Shown here piece by piece: positions 23,139 to 36,928 of a stretch of 64,000 nt of DNA. The notes under the pieces were generated by a model, which made no database searches, was not told where the DNA came from, and saw only the letters and a program-made list of their open reading frames with translations. Numbering within the stretch: position 1 is the stretch's first letter; every line of letters begins with the position of its first letter. The stretch is from contig CM049308.1 of the NCBI GenBank assembly GCA_026874595.1, positions 46,939,327-47,003,326 of the forward strand, read 5' to 3'. The position numbers and the translations under genes are program-made. This DNA comes from Sipunculus nudus. Lineage: Eukaryota > Annelida > Sipuncula > Golfingiida > Sipunculidae.

Positions 23139-25100
23139 CACTCCCATTGGATACAGGGTGAGAAATATAACTAAAATATTTACAGAGTTCTTTGAAATAT
23201 ATAAATGGGTCAAGGTAGCAGATAGACTTGAGATAGACACTACCATGCAGCGGGTCAGCAGATACGCATCAGAAGATTTTGTTTATTTAACAAGAGGTAT
23301 GGCCAAGATCAGGCCAGTCTATAGCATCTTGGATACAAGACAACTGAATATTTTCTGCATTACTTAGATATTTTCCAAACATAATTTATGACCATAATTC
23401 AAATAAGGGACATCAGGAGGGCACTCAGTGGACAGACTTTTCCAGCTTTAGTCCTACTTTGTGAATCATTTAAGCTCTAGGGCCAAAAAAAAAGGTATGG
23501 TTCTCAGGCATTTTTAGCTCAACTGACTATAAGTCATCTGAGCTATAGTCGTGATCCATCGTCCATCTGTCTGTCTTAACATCTGTCTGTCCATCGGTTA
23601 GACTGACACACTTTTGATCCGTTAGACCTACAAATCCAAAATTTGGCATACTGTTAGATGTCCCAAAGATCTGCCAAACTTAAAACTTGGTCACTTTGAC
23701 TTCATTCCTTTGAAAAATTAAGAAAAAACCTCAATTTTACATTAAAACCTATTATCACACTTCAGGACTACCTAATATCAAAACCACTCATCTGTTATTT
23801 AGGGAACCTGTGAGCTAATGCATTGGTGTGGCATCCGTCGTCTGTACGTTTACTCATACTATCTTGAAAAATGACAGGCACTAGCATCAAGAAATTTTAT
23901 GCAAAAAAATGTCATAAAGGCCCGTTTTAGCTCAGTGGCTACAAAGATCTTCTTCTCAAAAATCAGTCGGCCAAATTCTTAAATCTCACACATTAATTAT
24001 CCTCAGATGTTGATAATTCAAGTTTGTTCAAATGGTTACAGTTCGGTGAATTTTTGGCCAAGTTACAGGAAGCTGAACTTGGTCATTTGGCCAAAAAAGG
24101 ATACTAAATTACAGTATCAAAAACGGCTGGTGCTATAATCACCAAATTTTATGCAAATGTTGGTCACATGACTCAAATTTGAAATTGCAGTTTTAGTGGC
24201 GCTATCTACATAGACCTGTTTTTTACGGCAAAAACCTCATAATTTAGCCTCTTTCAACTTAAAAATGTTTTATTATGAAACTGCCAAGCTGAATCGTTTT
24301 ATTTTTCACAAGAATTATCCTAAGGTAAGGTTCTTTCAATTGTGTAAGTAGATTGGGTAGTTGATTTTTGGTAGAGTCATAGAAAGCTGAAGTTGGTCTT
24401 GTGGCGATAAGCAAGACTATTTCAAACTGAGTACTGCAATAAGTCATCTGAGCTATAGGTATGGTCCATCGGTCCGTCCGTCCATCTGTCTGTCTGTCCG
24501 TCCGTTAGACTGGCATGTTTTGAAACTGTCAGACCTACGAATCCAAAATTCTGCATACTGTTAGATGTCCCCAAAATCTCCTACCATACCGATATTTGGT
24601 CAATATGACTTCGTGATATTCAGGAAAAACCTTAAATTTCCCATAAAAACACATTATCACACTTTCAGGACTTTCTAATATCAAAAGCATGTATCTGTTC
24701 TTCTTAGTATTTACTAGAAGTAATGCCCTACATATTTCCTATATACATGCAAGAAATTAAGTCCGTTAAGTATAATATCTTTAAGTTATAGGCTCGAACA
24801 TAATGGACTTGGTAAAAAATCAGGAAAAATATTTAATCACTTAACATGAAAAATTTTGAAACTAGAGACTATTTTCCCAAGTATATAACTTTTTTTAATT
24901 AAGATTCAATTGTTAACCCAAAATTAGATCTTAATTTAGCAAATTTTTAAAGTTATTAGCATAAAAATAAAATCAGTACCTTAAATTTTGCCCACTTTGA
25001 CCCACATTTTTTTTCTGTAAGTACTATTTATTTAATTTTCACAGCATGTAAACATAAGTGTATAATTTGTTTAAACCTGAAATTTGAAAATAAAAGCTTG
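23139..25100. repeat. Mixed family C start (23510) and repeat B segment (23.8-24.4 kb)
   Basis: A family C left end lies near 23510, a repeat B segment with GAGCTAATGCATTGGTG lies near 23810, and another family C head resumes near 24436 (AAGTCATCTGAGCTATAG). No supported gene. Confidence 0.5.
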
Positions 25101-26480
25101 AAAATTAGGGAAGTTATTGATTTTTCTTGAGGCTCTATTGTAGTCATTTGCTTTGTCCAGATGCAGGGTCCCACTCCAGGTCACTGGGAGTCAGCAATGC
25201 CAGGTTTTCTGATTTGTTACAGTCACCTGGAGATCACCTGCTGTGACAGGTGTACAGTTATTCTCATATCACCACCCTAATCCCCCCCCCCCAGCAAACC
25301 CAACCCACCAAGTGTAATGCAGTAATTGTTATTGTTTTCACTGTATCTCCTTAACTGTAATGCTGTATCCACTCCAATATAAAAAAACTTTCCTTAAAAA
25401 AGTAATTCAAGGTGTTATCCAGAAGATGCCATGTTGTGTTAATGTACAATTTTTACAGGAATCAATTTTCTTTTAAATGATTTTAACAAATATTATTAAA
25501 CCCATCAGTATGCATAAATTTATAAAATATGAAGCAAATTATGGATAAATAAAGGCACAATTTAAATTGTGAAATCTGAATCAAGTATTATCTTTAGATA
25601 TTTATTGTTTTGCAAATTCAAAAGATATATTTTTGTGGTAAAAAATAAATAAACATTTGTATGCGTGATTGAGTGTTATCTGACAAGATTGAGATTTATG
25701 ATGATGTAATTTAGAATTATGAATCAACTTTTATATTCAGATATATGTTATATTGGAAATGTATAGAAATATAAACTTAAAATTTAAAAAAAAAAGTAAA
25801 AAAATGAGGATCTAATACAAACATTCATTCATTTTTTCCTGCCTCAGCAGATTTGTTTGTTAGCCCTGTATGTATATGCAGAAGTGTTGTTAATGCAACC
25901 TTCTCCCCCCCTGCTGCCATTGATTCCTGTGCACTGGGTCATTAGTTTTTATTGCAAATGTTTAACATTTATTTAATTAAAAAAAATAATTTAATAACAA
26001 ATTTAAAATAAGGATTAGAAAAAATTAAGATCTTATTGAAACATATTCTTGCCTCAGGAGAATGGAACATAAAGCGATCAGCCCTGTATATCAACTGTAT
26101 ACATTTCATAAAATAAAAAAAATAAAAAATTGAACAAATGTTAATCTACTGAAATGTCAACAGTTAACCAAAAGCCAACTAATTATCATGGTAAAAGTAC
26201 AGATCATTTGTTCACCAACTGCTCACATGCTTCAGTTTCAACATTAGGAAACACATGGTCAGGTCACAAAATATTATTTGCAACAATTTCTTGCTCATCA
26301 ATACAAACCAATCATATAAACCAACCATGGCCTTTATTACCTCTTCCTCTTACACTTTATCTCCATTTGATATTATTTTAGATTTTTACCTTCAAGGTCA
26401 CCTTGTTTTAAGACTGCCAGATTATATTGATACTATCAGCTTCGCAACTGTGATTTCATCTGTGTCCTGAAACCTTGTGT
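25101..26480. other. AT-rich non-coding sequence with a duplicated 'CAGGGTCCCACTCC' block
   Basis: 25150-25320 is repeated at 30235-30430 (CAGGGTCCCACTCC, GACAGGTGTACAGTTATTC, poly-C, CCAACCCACCAAGTG). The remainder is AT-rich with short frames only; nothing else recognised. Confidence 0.45.
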
Positions 26481-27462
26481 GTTTTTTAGGGCCCCGCTTG
26501 AATAAGTACATATGGATTTCAAACTTGACCTTTATATGGCCCACATCTAAACCAAAAATTCTGTTGATTTTTGGGTCATGAGGTCAAAGTTTAAGGTCAT
26601 AGGACCCATTTATTTAGCAAGATTGTGGATGCATTTTAAGCAAAACTTTTCATTCCAAAGCCTCCATCTTGCAAATATAGCTGACTTGCCAAAAGGGGAA
26701 GAACCTGATTGATTTTTGGGTCACAAGGTTATAGGACAAGATCACAGGGGTGATCTGTGCTTATTTTTGTTTCCGGAAAATAACTCCAGTTTTGATTGAC
26801 ATATTGGTTTCAAACTTGATTTATATATAACCCACCAATGATGTAGTATTTCTATTGATTTTGTGGTCATCAGTTCAAAGGTCAGGGTCACAGGACCCAC
26901 TTCTTTAAGAAGATTGTTGATGTATTTTAAGCCATACTTTCCATCCCTAACCTTACATCTTCCAGATATTGCTCACCTGCCAGTAGTGGAAGAAACTTGG
27001 GATTATGGGGTCACAAGGTCAAGGTCATGGAGGCCATCAGTCCACATATTAGTTTCCAGACGATAGCTCCAGTTAATATTGAAATACTGGTTTCAAAACT
27101 TCATTATATATTGCCCAACACTAAAATAAGAATTATATTGTTTTTAGGATAATGAGATCAAACGTCTAGGTCACAGGACCCATTTCGTTCAAAAGATTGT
27201 GGAGGCAGTTTAAGCTAAACTTTTCGTCCCAAACCTTCGTCTTGTGGGCCACCTGCCAATAGGGAAAGATTCCTTTTGACTTTGGGGTCACTAGACCAAA
27301 GGTCAAGGTCACAGGGCCCATCCATTCACAAAGTTTGATAACTTCAGTTTTGTAGACAGGTTGGCCTCGGACTGATCACAGGACCCATATTTTGAATAAG
27401 CTAATACATACCTTGATAGACAAAATCAGCTGAGGGTTGAGACCTATGGGTGCCTAGTTTTC
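26481..27462 (+). repeat. Tandem AGGTCA-bearing units (about 286 bp) with a family C end
   Basis: 'gattgtggatgcattttaag' recurs near 26628, 26912 and 27197, a period of about 286 bp. Each unit carries AGGTCA clusters such as CAAGGTCAAGGTCAT. It ends in a degenerate CAGCTGAGGG...CTATGGGTGCCTAG near 27462. Confidence 0.55.
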
Positions 27463-28511
27463 CTATAAACACTATTGATTTGATTTTTCACAGTTTGTAT
27501 AAATAGGATTTAATCTTTAATAATCTGAAATTTAAAAAATAAAAGCCTAAAATTGGGCTAGAAATTAAATTTTCATTTTGGAAGCCCAATTGCATTCACT
27601 TGCTTTGTCAAGCAACCCACTTCTGGTTACTTCAGCCCAGCCTGGGTAAGCTTATTTGTAATCCAACACTGGTTGAGCACCCCTGTTGTCAAAGAAGTAG
27701 AGTAATTCTCAAATCACCCATCCTTTAACCCCACCCCCCAACACACACAGCAGTATTCTCCAATTGAAATGCAATAACTGATATTTTTTTAACTGTATTT
27801 TCTTAACTGTAAAGCTGTTTCCACTCCAATGTAAAAAAAATGCACTTGAGCAAGTAATTCAGGGAGTAATCCTGAGGTAATGTAGCTGTTTAAAAAATTT
27901 AATTTCCCTTTGAATAATTTTAACAAATTAAAATATAATTATATATAGCCATCATTATGCATAATGTGATAATATATGATAAAAATCATGGATAAATAAT
28001 GGTTCAGTTAAGAATTGTGAATTCTGAACCATTTGTAAAATAAAAATTACATCTGTATGCAAAATGTGTTTGCTGTATATGCAAAATAAAGGATAAATGA
28101 TGATGCAATTTATAATTGTGAATCAACATATATTCAGATATATATGTTATATTTCAAATTTATTAAATTTAAAACTTGAAAAGATTTGATTTAATAAAAA
28201 AAAATAGGATCTCATGCGCAGATTTGTTTATGACCATAGAAAATAAAGTGATCAGCTTTGTTTGTCCATCTCTCATTATTTTCAAATTTGTAATAATCTT
28301 GAATCTAATTTTTCCCTAAGCAGTGTTGAATTAAATTTCATATCCTTTATGTATTTGCAGAGTTGTTGTAACTACTATCTTTCCATGCAGAATTGTAAAT
28401 CAACTTGTATATTCAGATATATATGTTTTATTGTAAATTTATAAAATTAAAAACTTGCTAAAGATTTTATATAACAAAAAAATGAGGATCAAATGCAAAA
28501 ATTTGTTCATT
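27463..28511. other. AT-rich non-coding stretch
   Basis: The short block at 27600-27770 resembles 45.03-45.12 kb (CAGCC.(A/T)GCCTGGGTAA, GTTGAGCACCCC). Otherwise nothing recognised. Confidence 0.4.
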
Positions 28512-30626
28512 ATTTTTAGCTCAGCTGACTATAAGTCATTTGAGCTATATATTTGAGGTCCTTTGTCCATCCAGCCATGCATCTGGATATCTGTTAACAG
28601 GTCACGTTTTGAAACCGTTAGAGCTATGAATCCAACATTCCACATAGTTTATGTCACGAAATTTCCCTACCAAACCTGAAACATGGTCACTGAAACCTTA
28701 TTTCTTTTGAGATATTAAGTAAAAAGCCTATTGTTACACTTCAAAACTGCTCACTATGAAAACCGCTGTTGTTAATCTACTCATATTTAATATAACATTT
28801 CTGTATATATTTCCTTTGTACCTGCCTGAAATTAGGTAAAAATTGCAAAAATCTTTGAAGTTATGGGCCCAAACATAATGCACTTTGTCAAAAATCAGGA
28901 AATATATTTAGTCACTTTACATGATTATTTGTTTAGCTAGAGAGCTTATGTCGAGCATATATCCATATTCAACTTACTTTAAGTTGTATACCAGAAATTA
29001 TATAAAAATTTTGTAAATTTTTCAAGTTTTTAGCATTAATGTAAAATAAGTACCATATTTGACCATGGCACATTTTTTTCCTGTAAGCAATGTTTATTTA
29101 ATTTTCACAGCTTGTACACATTAGGATTTAATCTTTAATAATCTGAAACTTGAAACCAGTTTATCAAAAACTGTAGATTTTATTCAAGTTTTCAAGCATT
29201 ATGTTGATTATTTTTTAAATCAGACCAGCCCAGAACAGTAATATGCAGTGTGCTGGGGTGGCCGGGGCATATAGTTTTACCCATGTCCGTCCTTCCGTCC
29301 TTCCGAAATCAAACAGTTGTACGGACTTTTTTTCGCAATGCCTGCAGATATTGGCCTGATTTTTGGTGTGTATGCAGATATAGACCAGTTACAGATCGAG
29401 TTCGCGTTTGTCTCGGTTGACCTACTTTTGACCGTTTTATGGCTCCTTAACTTAAAAAATTTCATGAAAAATAGAAATTTCATGACAAATACACATGAAC
29501 GGACTTTTTTTCGCAGTGCCTGCAGATTTTGGCCTGATTTTTGGTGTGTAGGCAGATAATGACCAGTTACAGATCAAGTTCGGGTTTTGTCCCAGTTGAC
29601 CTACTTTTGACCATACGACACCTCCTGAACTTAAAAAATTTTTCAAAATTTTACAAATGTTTCTAATTTGCCCCAGGCGAGGGCATTCGTGTCGTTCCGA
29701 CACATCTAGTTAAAATCCTATTTTCACACTTCAGGACTGCCTAATATCAAAACCACTCATTTGTTTTTCCTCATATTTACCATAAATATTCCTCTATATA
29801 GTTCCTATATACATGCCAGAAATTAAGTCTGATAAGTATAAATTCTTTAAGTTATGGGCCCAAACATAATGGACTTTGTAAAAAATCAGGAAAAATATTT
29901 ACTCACTTAACATGAAAAATTTTGAAACTAGAGTCTATTTTCCCAAGTTTATAACTATGTTTGATTAAGATTCAATTGTTTACCCAAAATTGGATCGAAA
30001 TTTTGTAAATTTTTTAAGTTATTAGCATAAAAATAAAATCAGTACCTTAAATTTTGCCCAACTTTGACCATGCAACGTTTTTTTTTCCTTTTTCCTGTAA
30101 GTACCATTGATCTAATTTTCACAGCATGTAAACATAAATATTTTATTTGTTTAAATCTGAAATTTGAAAATAAAAACTTGAAAATTAAGCTAGTTATTGA
30201 TTTTTTCTTGAGGCTCTATTGTAGTCATTTGCTTTGATTACAGATTACAGATGCAGGGTCCCACTCCTGAGGTCACTGGAAGTCAGCTATGCCAGGGTTT
30301 CTGATTTGTTACAGTCACTGGGGGAGTTCCCCTGCTGTGACAGGTGTACAGTTATTCTCATATCACCACCCCAATCCCCCCCTCCCCCCCCCCCCCCCCG
30401 GCAAACCCAACCCACCAAGTGTTATGCAGTATTTGTTATTGTTTTCACTGTATCTCCTTAATTGTAACCTACATACACATTTCAGCTGCAGACATCCATG
30501 CTAATATGCAAATACTTCACTCTTTTTCCCCTTGCCACTCAATCCATGCCTCACTTTACCTGTTCCATTCTGATTTTGGCGGATACATGTAGTCGCTTGT
30601 CCATTCTAGTTTAAATGTTGAATTCA
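28512..30626. repeat. Family C sequence interrupted by Helitron-like element G
   Basis: A family C left end lies at 28512. Family C-type interior (CCCAAACATAATGGACTTTG) continues on both sides of the element at about 29253-29709. The 30235-30430 block repeats the one at 25.15 kb. No supported gene. Confidence 0.5.
29253..29709 (+). mobile_element. Helitron-like element G with 176-bp internal duplication
   Basis: Starts near CTGGGGTGGCCGGGGCATATAG and ends with hairpin GTGTCG-ttc-CGACAC (29689-29703), two bases and CTAG (29706-29709) followed by T. Two internal units starting CGGACTTTTTTTCGCA at about 29322 and 29498 repeat with a 176-bp period. No Rep/helicase coding; if a Helitron, it is non-autonomous. 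Confidence 0.45.
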
Positions 30627-31837
30627 TTTTTAGCTCAGCTGACTATAAGTCATCTGAGCTATAGTCATTGACCTTTGTGCGTCTGTCCGGCCATCCGGAC
30701 GTCCATTAACAGGACACGTTTTGAAACTGTTTGACCTTAGAATCCAAAATTTGACATAGAGTTAGATGTCCCCAGTATCCCATTACATACCAAAAATTGG
30801 ATCTCTCTGACGTCTTTCGAGATATTAAGGTAAAACATCAATTTTCCATTAAAAATCCATTGTTACACTTGACTACATCATATCACTGATCTGATAATGA
30901 TCATATTTAATATAAACATTCCTCTATATATTTCCTGTTTACATACCAGAAATTAAGCCAGTATTGTGTAATTTCTTGCTTATGTTCCAAAACATAATGC
31001 CTTTCTTAAAAAATCAGGATAGATATTTGCTCTCTTAACATGAGAATTGTTAAAGCTAGAAACTATTTTTCAGGGATATAACTTTAATTAATAAACTTAT
31101 TAAAGATTCAATTGTATACCCAAAATTAGATCTGAATTTTGCAATTATTTAGCTCAGCTGACTGTAAGTCAACTGAGGTATGGAAATTTGCTCTTTGTCT
31201 GTCGTCTGTCCTGACGTCCGACCATCCGGCCGGCCTTTAGCAGGGTACAAATCATAACTGCTGGACCTAGAAAACTCTTAAGTGAATATCCATGGAGGTC
31301 AATAAAAAATCTTCTTGGAAACCTGAAATTAGGTCACTGCGACCTATGTCCTCCGAGCTATGGGGCTTGAAAGTACCCCCCCAGAATAATCAAAAATATA
31401 ATACAAAACCTCAAATATCTTGATAATCAATGCATGGATCGTCATAAATCTTGCCTTGAATATTGACCATGACTTGTTTTCTCAGTTCCAAAAAAATGGT
31501 GGGGCCACCTGTATTTTTGTTATTTTAACGAATATTTTAAAAAATGTTTTACTATAGAATGACAAAAATCATGTCAGTTTGTCAGCTGTAATTACATCTA
31601 GTGTCCCAAAACCTGGTGTGTGTATTGATCACAAGTGGATGCCATATAGTTATCACCCTGTCTGTTTGTCTGTCTGTCTGTCCAAACATCCATCCACACA
31701 AATTTGTTTCCAGATGATAACTCCAGGTTGTATTGACACATGGATTTCAAGCTTGACTTACATATGGCCCACCACTTAAGCAAGAACCTATATGATTTAG
31801 GGGTCATGAGGTCAAAGATCAAGGTCACAGGACTCAC
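30627..31837. repeat. Two family C heads in series
   Basis: Left ends at about 30627 and 31146. The second half has TGTCTG repeats (31661-31682) and an AGGTCA cluster (31808-31828), like the copy at 10.6 kb. No gene. Confidence 0.5.
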
Positions 31838-34165
31838 TTTTTAGCTCAGCTGACTATAAGTCATCTGAGCTATAGTCGTGGTCCATTGTCCATCGTCCGT
31901 CCGTCTGTCTGTCCGTCCGTCCATCTGTCCGGATGTCCCTCCGTGAGACTGGCACGTTTCGACACCGTTGGAACTACGAATCTGAATTTCGGCATACAGT
32001 TAGATGTTCCCAAAATCTCCTACCATGCCGAAAATTGGGTCAATAGGACTTCGTTCCTTCGAGATATTAAAAAAAAACCTCAATTTTTTATTAGAAATCT
32101 ATTTTCACACTTCAGGACTGCCTAATATCAAAACCACTCATCTGGTTTTCTTCATATTTACCATAAATATTCCTTTATATATTTCCTATGTACATGCCAG
32201 AAATTAAGTCAGTATTATATAATTTAAAAAAGTTATGGGCCCAAACATAATGGACTTTGTAAAAAAATCAGGAATATATTTGGTCACTTAAGACCAAAAC
32301 TGTTAAAGGTGGGGACTTTTTTCCAGTAATACAACATTAATTAATTAAAATTTAATTGTATACCAAAAATTAGATCAAAATCTGTTAAATTTTTTTTAAA
32401 TATTGGCAAAAATATAAAATTGGTACCTTAAATTTTGCCCAACTTTGGCCATGGCACGTTTTTTTCCTGTAAGTACTGTGGATTTAATTTTTTACAGCAT
32501 GTATACATAAGGATTTAATCTGTTAAAATCTGAAATTTGAAAATAAAAGCTGCAAAATTAGGCTAGTTATTGAATTTTTTTGGAGGCTCTTGTTGTATTC
32601 CCTTACATTGTCAAGCAGTCCACTTTGATGACTGTAGGTCATTCAGTGCATATCTCTATGCTCCCAGGCTGTTGGCATAATTTTAGATGTCCCCAAAATC
32701 TACCATACCGAAAATTGGGTCATTAGGACTTAGTTCCTTCGAGATATTAAGGAAAAAAAACTCTGTTTTCCATAAAAAAGCCATTGTTACACTTCAAGGC
32801 TGCCTAATATCAAAACCACTGATCTGTTTTTGATCGTATTTAGTATTCACATTCTTTCATACATTTTCTATGAACATACCAAAAATTAGGTCAGTATTGG
32901 GTATTATTTTGAAGTTATGGGCCAAAACATAAGGCAAATTTTTTTAAAAATCAGGAAATATATTTACTCACCTAACATGAGAATTGCTGAGCTTAGAGAC
33001 TTTTTTTCAGGAATATAACTTTATTTAATCAAGATTCAATTGTTTACCCAAAATTGGATCTGAATTTTGCAAATTTTTCAAGTTATTAGCATAAATAAAA
33101 AATCAATACCTTAAATTTTGTCCAACTTTGGCACTGTTGATTTAATTTTCACAGCATATATACATAAGGAGTTAATCTTATAAAATCTGAAATTTCAAAG
33201 AAATTGATTGGAAAGGGTAGCTTTTATTCAAGTTTTCATACACCATGTCAAGTGTTCTTTAGATCTAGCCCACCTAGTAGTACAGCCTTCACTTGCATTA
33301 TGTTACCCACGCCAGGCAGCTTGCCTTGGCTCAGCTTTGCCACTACCAGCAGGCTTCCCCTCTGCCCTTTATGATGGTGCACAAACTAGATGAATGTTAT
33401 TATTTTCTGTATTTGATTCATTCTTATTCTAGGCTATGCTACATTTTAGATTTTCTATTGTACCACCAGGGTTACAATGATTAAAGTGTTCATTTAATTG
33501 TGTCCACAAAGTGGTGTATTGCTATGAAAGTGTGGATATTCATTAGATAAGTAATTCCTTTCTTCAGAAGAGTAAAAACTTCACCAGGTGTGAAATTGAC
33601 TATTAATTCCAGTAATAAATTAAAACTATGATAGTAATTAGCACAATGATATTGTTTGTCCCTCATTCAACCAACAGTGTGTATACTTTATTTGAAAAGA
33701 TGTTTTATTTTATCAAATTTACTGAATCATTTATTTTATTTTGGTGAATCATACAGTCACAAATTCATAAATAACTTCATCAGCATAGTTAATCATAACA
33801 TCATATCTGTCAAATTGAAAGCTTGCAGACTACCATACACTTTAGATCCTTCAACAAATAGCCTTATCATCATTCTACAACTGCTTATTACTGCTGTCAT
33901 TGCATTCATATTTGCTCAAATATATCACAATTTTCAACCCCTCCTAAATAAATAAAAAATAAACCACTATATTTGACTCTATTAATCCATCAGTCAGGTA
34001 ATTTCATTTATCATTTACTCACATATTAAATTACATTCCTTTATATTAGCCCAACATGTCCATGATATTCATAAGCTTTATCGACTCGATATAGTATCAC
34101 AGTGGAGAAACATTTATAGTCCAATCAAGATCATCTGAGCGCCATGACCCATGGGTCCCTTGTTT
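31838..34165. mobile_element. Family C repeat, complete copy (2.3 kb)
   Basis: Runs from TTTTTAGCTCAGCTGAC to GACCCATGGGTCCCTTG. It holds the empty-site sequence for the Helitron-like element at 41.9 kb (32550-32640) and a block shared with the copy at 21.5 kb (33134-33730). A 99-codon frame at 33656-33955 in AT-rich sequence has no recognisable features. Confidence 0.6.
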
Positions 34166-35464
34166 AAAAAGGTAATGGCTGCATTTTAAGCCAAGCTTTT
34201 CATCTGAAACTTTCCATTTTGCACATTTAGCTGACTTACCAGTATGGGGGGAGCATATATGAATTTGGGGTCACATGGTCAAAGGTCAAGGTCACAGGGG
34301 CCATCTGTTCACAAATTAGTTTCCAGATGATAACTCCAGTTTAGATTGACATATTGGTTTCAAACTTAACTTATATAGGACTCGCCACTAAAGTAAGAAC
34401 CTTGTGGATTTTGGGGTCCAACGAGTCAAAGGCCATGGTCACAGGACTCACTTCTTTAAAAAGAATGCATATGTATTTAAGCCAAACTTTTCATCCCAAA
34501 CCTTCCATCTTCAAGATATTGCTAACCTACCAATGGGGGAAGATTCTGTTCAATTTTGGGGTCATAAGGTCAAAGGTCAAGGTCACAGACCAACTTATTA
34601 AGAAAGATTGTGGATGCATTTTAAGCCAAACTTTTCATCCAAAACCTTCCATCTTGCACATATAGCTGAGCTGCCAATAGGGAAGGAAACTGATTGATTA
34701 GGGGGTCACAAGGTCAAAGGTCATCGTCACAGGGGCACATCTGTCCACATATTTGTTTCTGGATGATAACTCCACTTTGGATTGACATATTGGTTTCAAT
34801 TTTGACTTATATATGACCCATTAATAATGTAAGAAACCTTTTGATTTTGGGGTCATAAGGCCAAAGGTCAAGGTCACAGGACCCACTTCTTTAAAAAGAT
34901 TGTTGACGTATTTTTAGTCAAACTTTCTGTCCTAAACATTCTATCTTCCAGATGTTGCTCACCTGCCAATAGTGGTAGTAACTGATGGATTTTGGGGTCA
35001 CAAGGTCAAGGTCATGGGGGCCATCAGTCCACATATTAGTTTCCGGATAATAACACCAGTTTAGTTTGAAATATTGGTTTCAAACTTGACTTATATATGG
35101 CCCACCACTAAAGTAAGAACTGTTGATTCTTGGGTCATGAGATCAAAGGTCAAGGTCACAGGACCCACTATTTTGTCAAGATTGTGGATGCATTTTAAGC
35201 CAAACTTTTCATCTCAATCCTTCCATCATCAACATGTGGTGCACCTGCCAATAGGGGAAGTTTCCTTTTGATTTTGGGGTCATAAGGTCAAAGGTTAAGG
35301 TCACAGGGCCCATCCATTCACAAGTTAGTTTTTGAATGATAACTCCAGTTTGGGTAGACAGGTTGGCTTCAAACTGATCACAGGACCAATATTTTGGAAA
35401 ATCTATTAAACATATATCCTTATAGACAATGCAGCTGAGATTCAAGACCCGTGGGTCCCTAGTT
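34166..35464 (+). repeat. Tandem AGGTCA-bearing units (about 287 bp), family C right end
   Basis: 'gtggatgcattttaagccaaac' or close variants start at about 34612, 34903 and 35186. AGGTCAAAGGTCAAGGTCAC-type clusters occur roughly every 145 bp. Ends in GACCCGTGGGTCCCTAG near 35460. Confidence 0.6.
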
Positions 35465-36432
35465 AAGTTATTAGCATAAATATAAAATCAGTACCTGAAA
35501 TTTTGGCCATGGCACTTTTTTTTAATTAATTTTCACAGCATATACACATAATTTATCTGTTAAAATCTCAAATTTGAAAATAAAAGCTCAAAAATCAGGC
35601 TAGTTATTGAATTTTTAGCTCAGTTGACTAAAAATCATCTGAGCTTTAGTGGTAGTCCATTGTCTGTCCCTCAGTATGCATGTCTGTCCATCCGTCCGTT
35701 AGATTGACACGTTTTGAAACCATTTGACTTACAAATCCAGAATGTGGCATACTGTTAGATGTCTCCAAGATTTCCTACCAAAAACTGGTTCACTGCGCCT
35801 TCGTTCCGTCAAGAAAATAAGGAAATACCTCAACTTTCCATTGAAAACATATTATCACACCTCAGAACTGCCTCATATCAAAACCCCTAATCTGTTTTTC
35901 TTCATATTTACCTTAAATATTCCCCTATATAGTTACATGCAGGAATTAAGGTCAGTGTTACATCTGAGCTATTGCCGTGGTCCTTTGTCCGTCAGCTGTC
36001 TGTCCGTCCGTTTGTCTGTCCGTCCATTAAACTGGCACGTTTTGAAATTGTTAGATCTACGAATCCGAAATTCGGCATACATTTAGATGTCCCCATGATC
36101 TCCAACCATACCAAAATTGGGTCAGTACCCGGTATTTTCTATGTACATACCAAAAATTAGGTCAGTATTACGTAATTTGTTGAAGTTATGGGCCCAAACA
36201 TAATGCACCTCATAAAAAAATTGGGAAATATATTTACTCACTTAACATAAGAATGGCTGAAGCTAGAGACTTTTTTTCAGGGATATAACTCCATTGAATC
36301 AAGATTCAATTGTATACTGAAATTTAGATATTAATTTTTCAAATTTTATAAGTTATTAGTATAAATATAAAATTAGTACCTAAAATTTTGCCCAACTTTG
36401 GGCATGGCACTTATTTCCCTGTAAGTACTGAT
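35465..36432. repeat. Degenerate family C sequence
   Basis: A degenerate head lies at about 35611 (TTTTTAGCTCAGTTGAC) and another truncated head near 35962. The 120-codon frame at 35724-36086 lies wholly in family C sequence. No gene. Confidence 0.5.
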
Positions 36433-36928
36433 GGTTTAATTTTCATAATATGCACACATAAGGATTTCATCTTTGTAGTTTAGAAAGCTGAAAGAAATTA
36501 GCCAAAAATGGTAGCTTTTATTAATGTTTTTATGAGACCATGTAAGACCCAGGCTCTACCCAGCCCCTCTTCAGTAATCTGTATGGTGACCTTGTTGACC
36601 TTTCAGCAGATTATGCACACTTTAGGCAAGGTATACACTGTGGCAACCAGGCAGCTAATGCCCAGCCACATTTGATCCTGGTGTCAAACCCAAGTCATTT
36701 AGTAGTTGTTTTGAAAAATAACATAACAATAAACAATAAATGATAAATTTTGATTGGTTTTTAACAACATATTAAAAAAGAGTTAATAGAAAAGGAATTT
36801 GTAAGTTGATGAGTTACAGGAAATTAACTTGCAGTTCTTGATGATGTAAGAATCTTTTATGGATGGATAGAATGTCACGTATTCCAAATAACACCATGCA
36901 GTCACCTATGGTATTTTTCAGTTCAGTT
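36433..36928. repeat. Dispersed repeat A, copy 2 (empty site of the LTR element)
   Basis: Continuous sequence 'TTTTCATAATATGCACACATAAGG' type at about 36440-36465 matches the left flank (1-27) joined to the right flank (6746 on) of the LTR element, with one TGCAC instead of two. The rest matches 6760-7212. Confidence 0.75.

Noticed and set aside
35724-36086. 120-codon frame
   Set aside because: It lies wholly in degenerate family C sequence that is non-coding in other copies.
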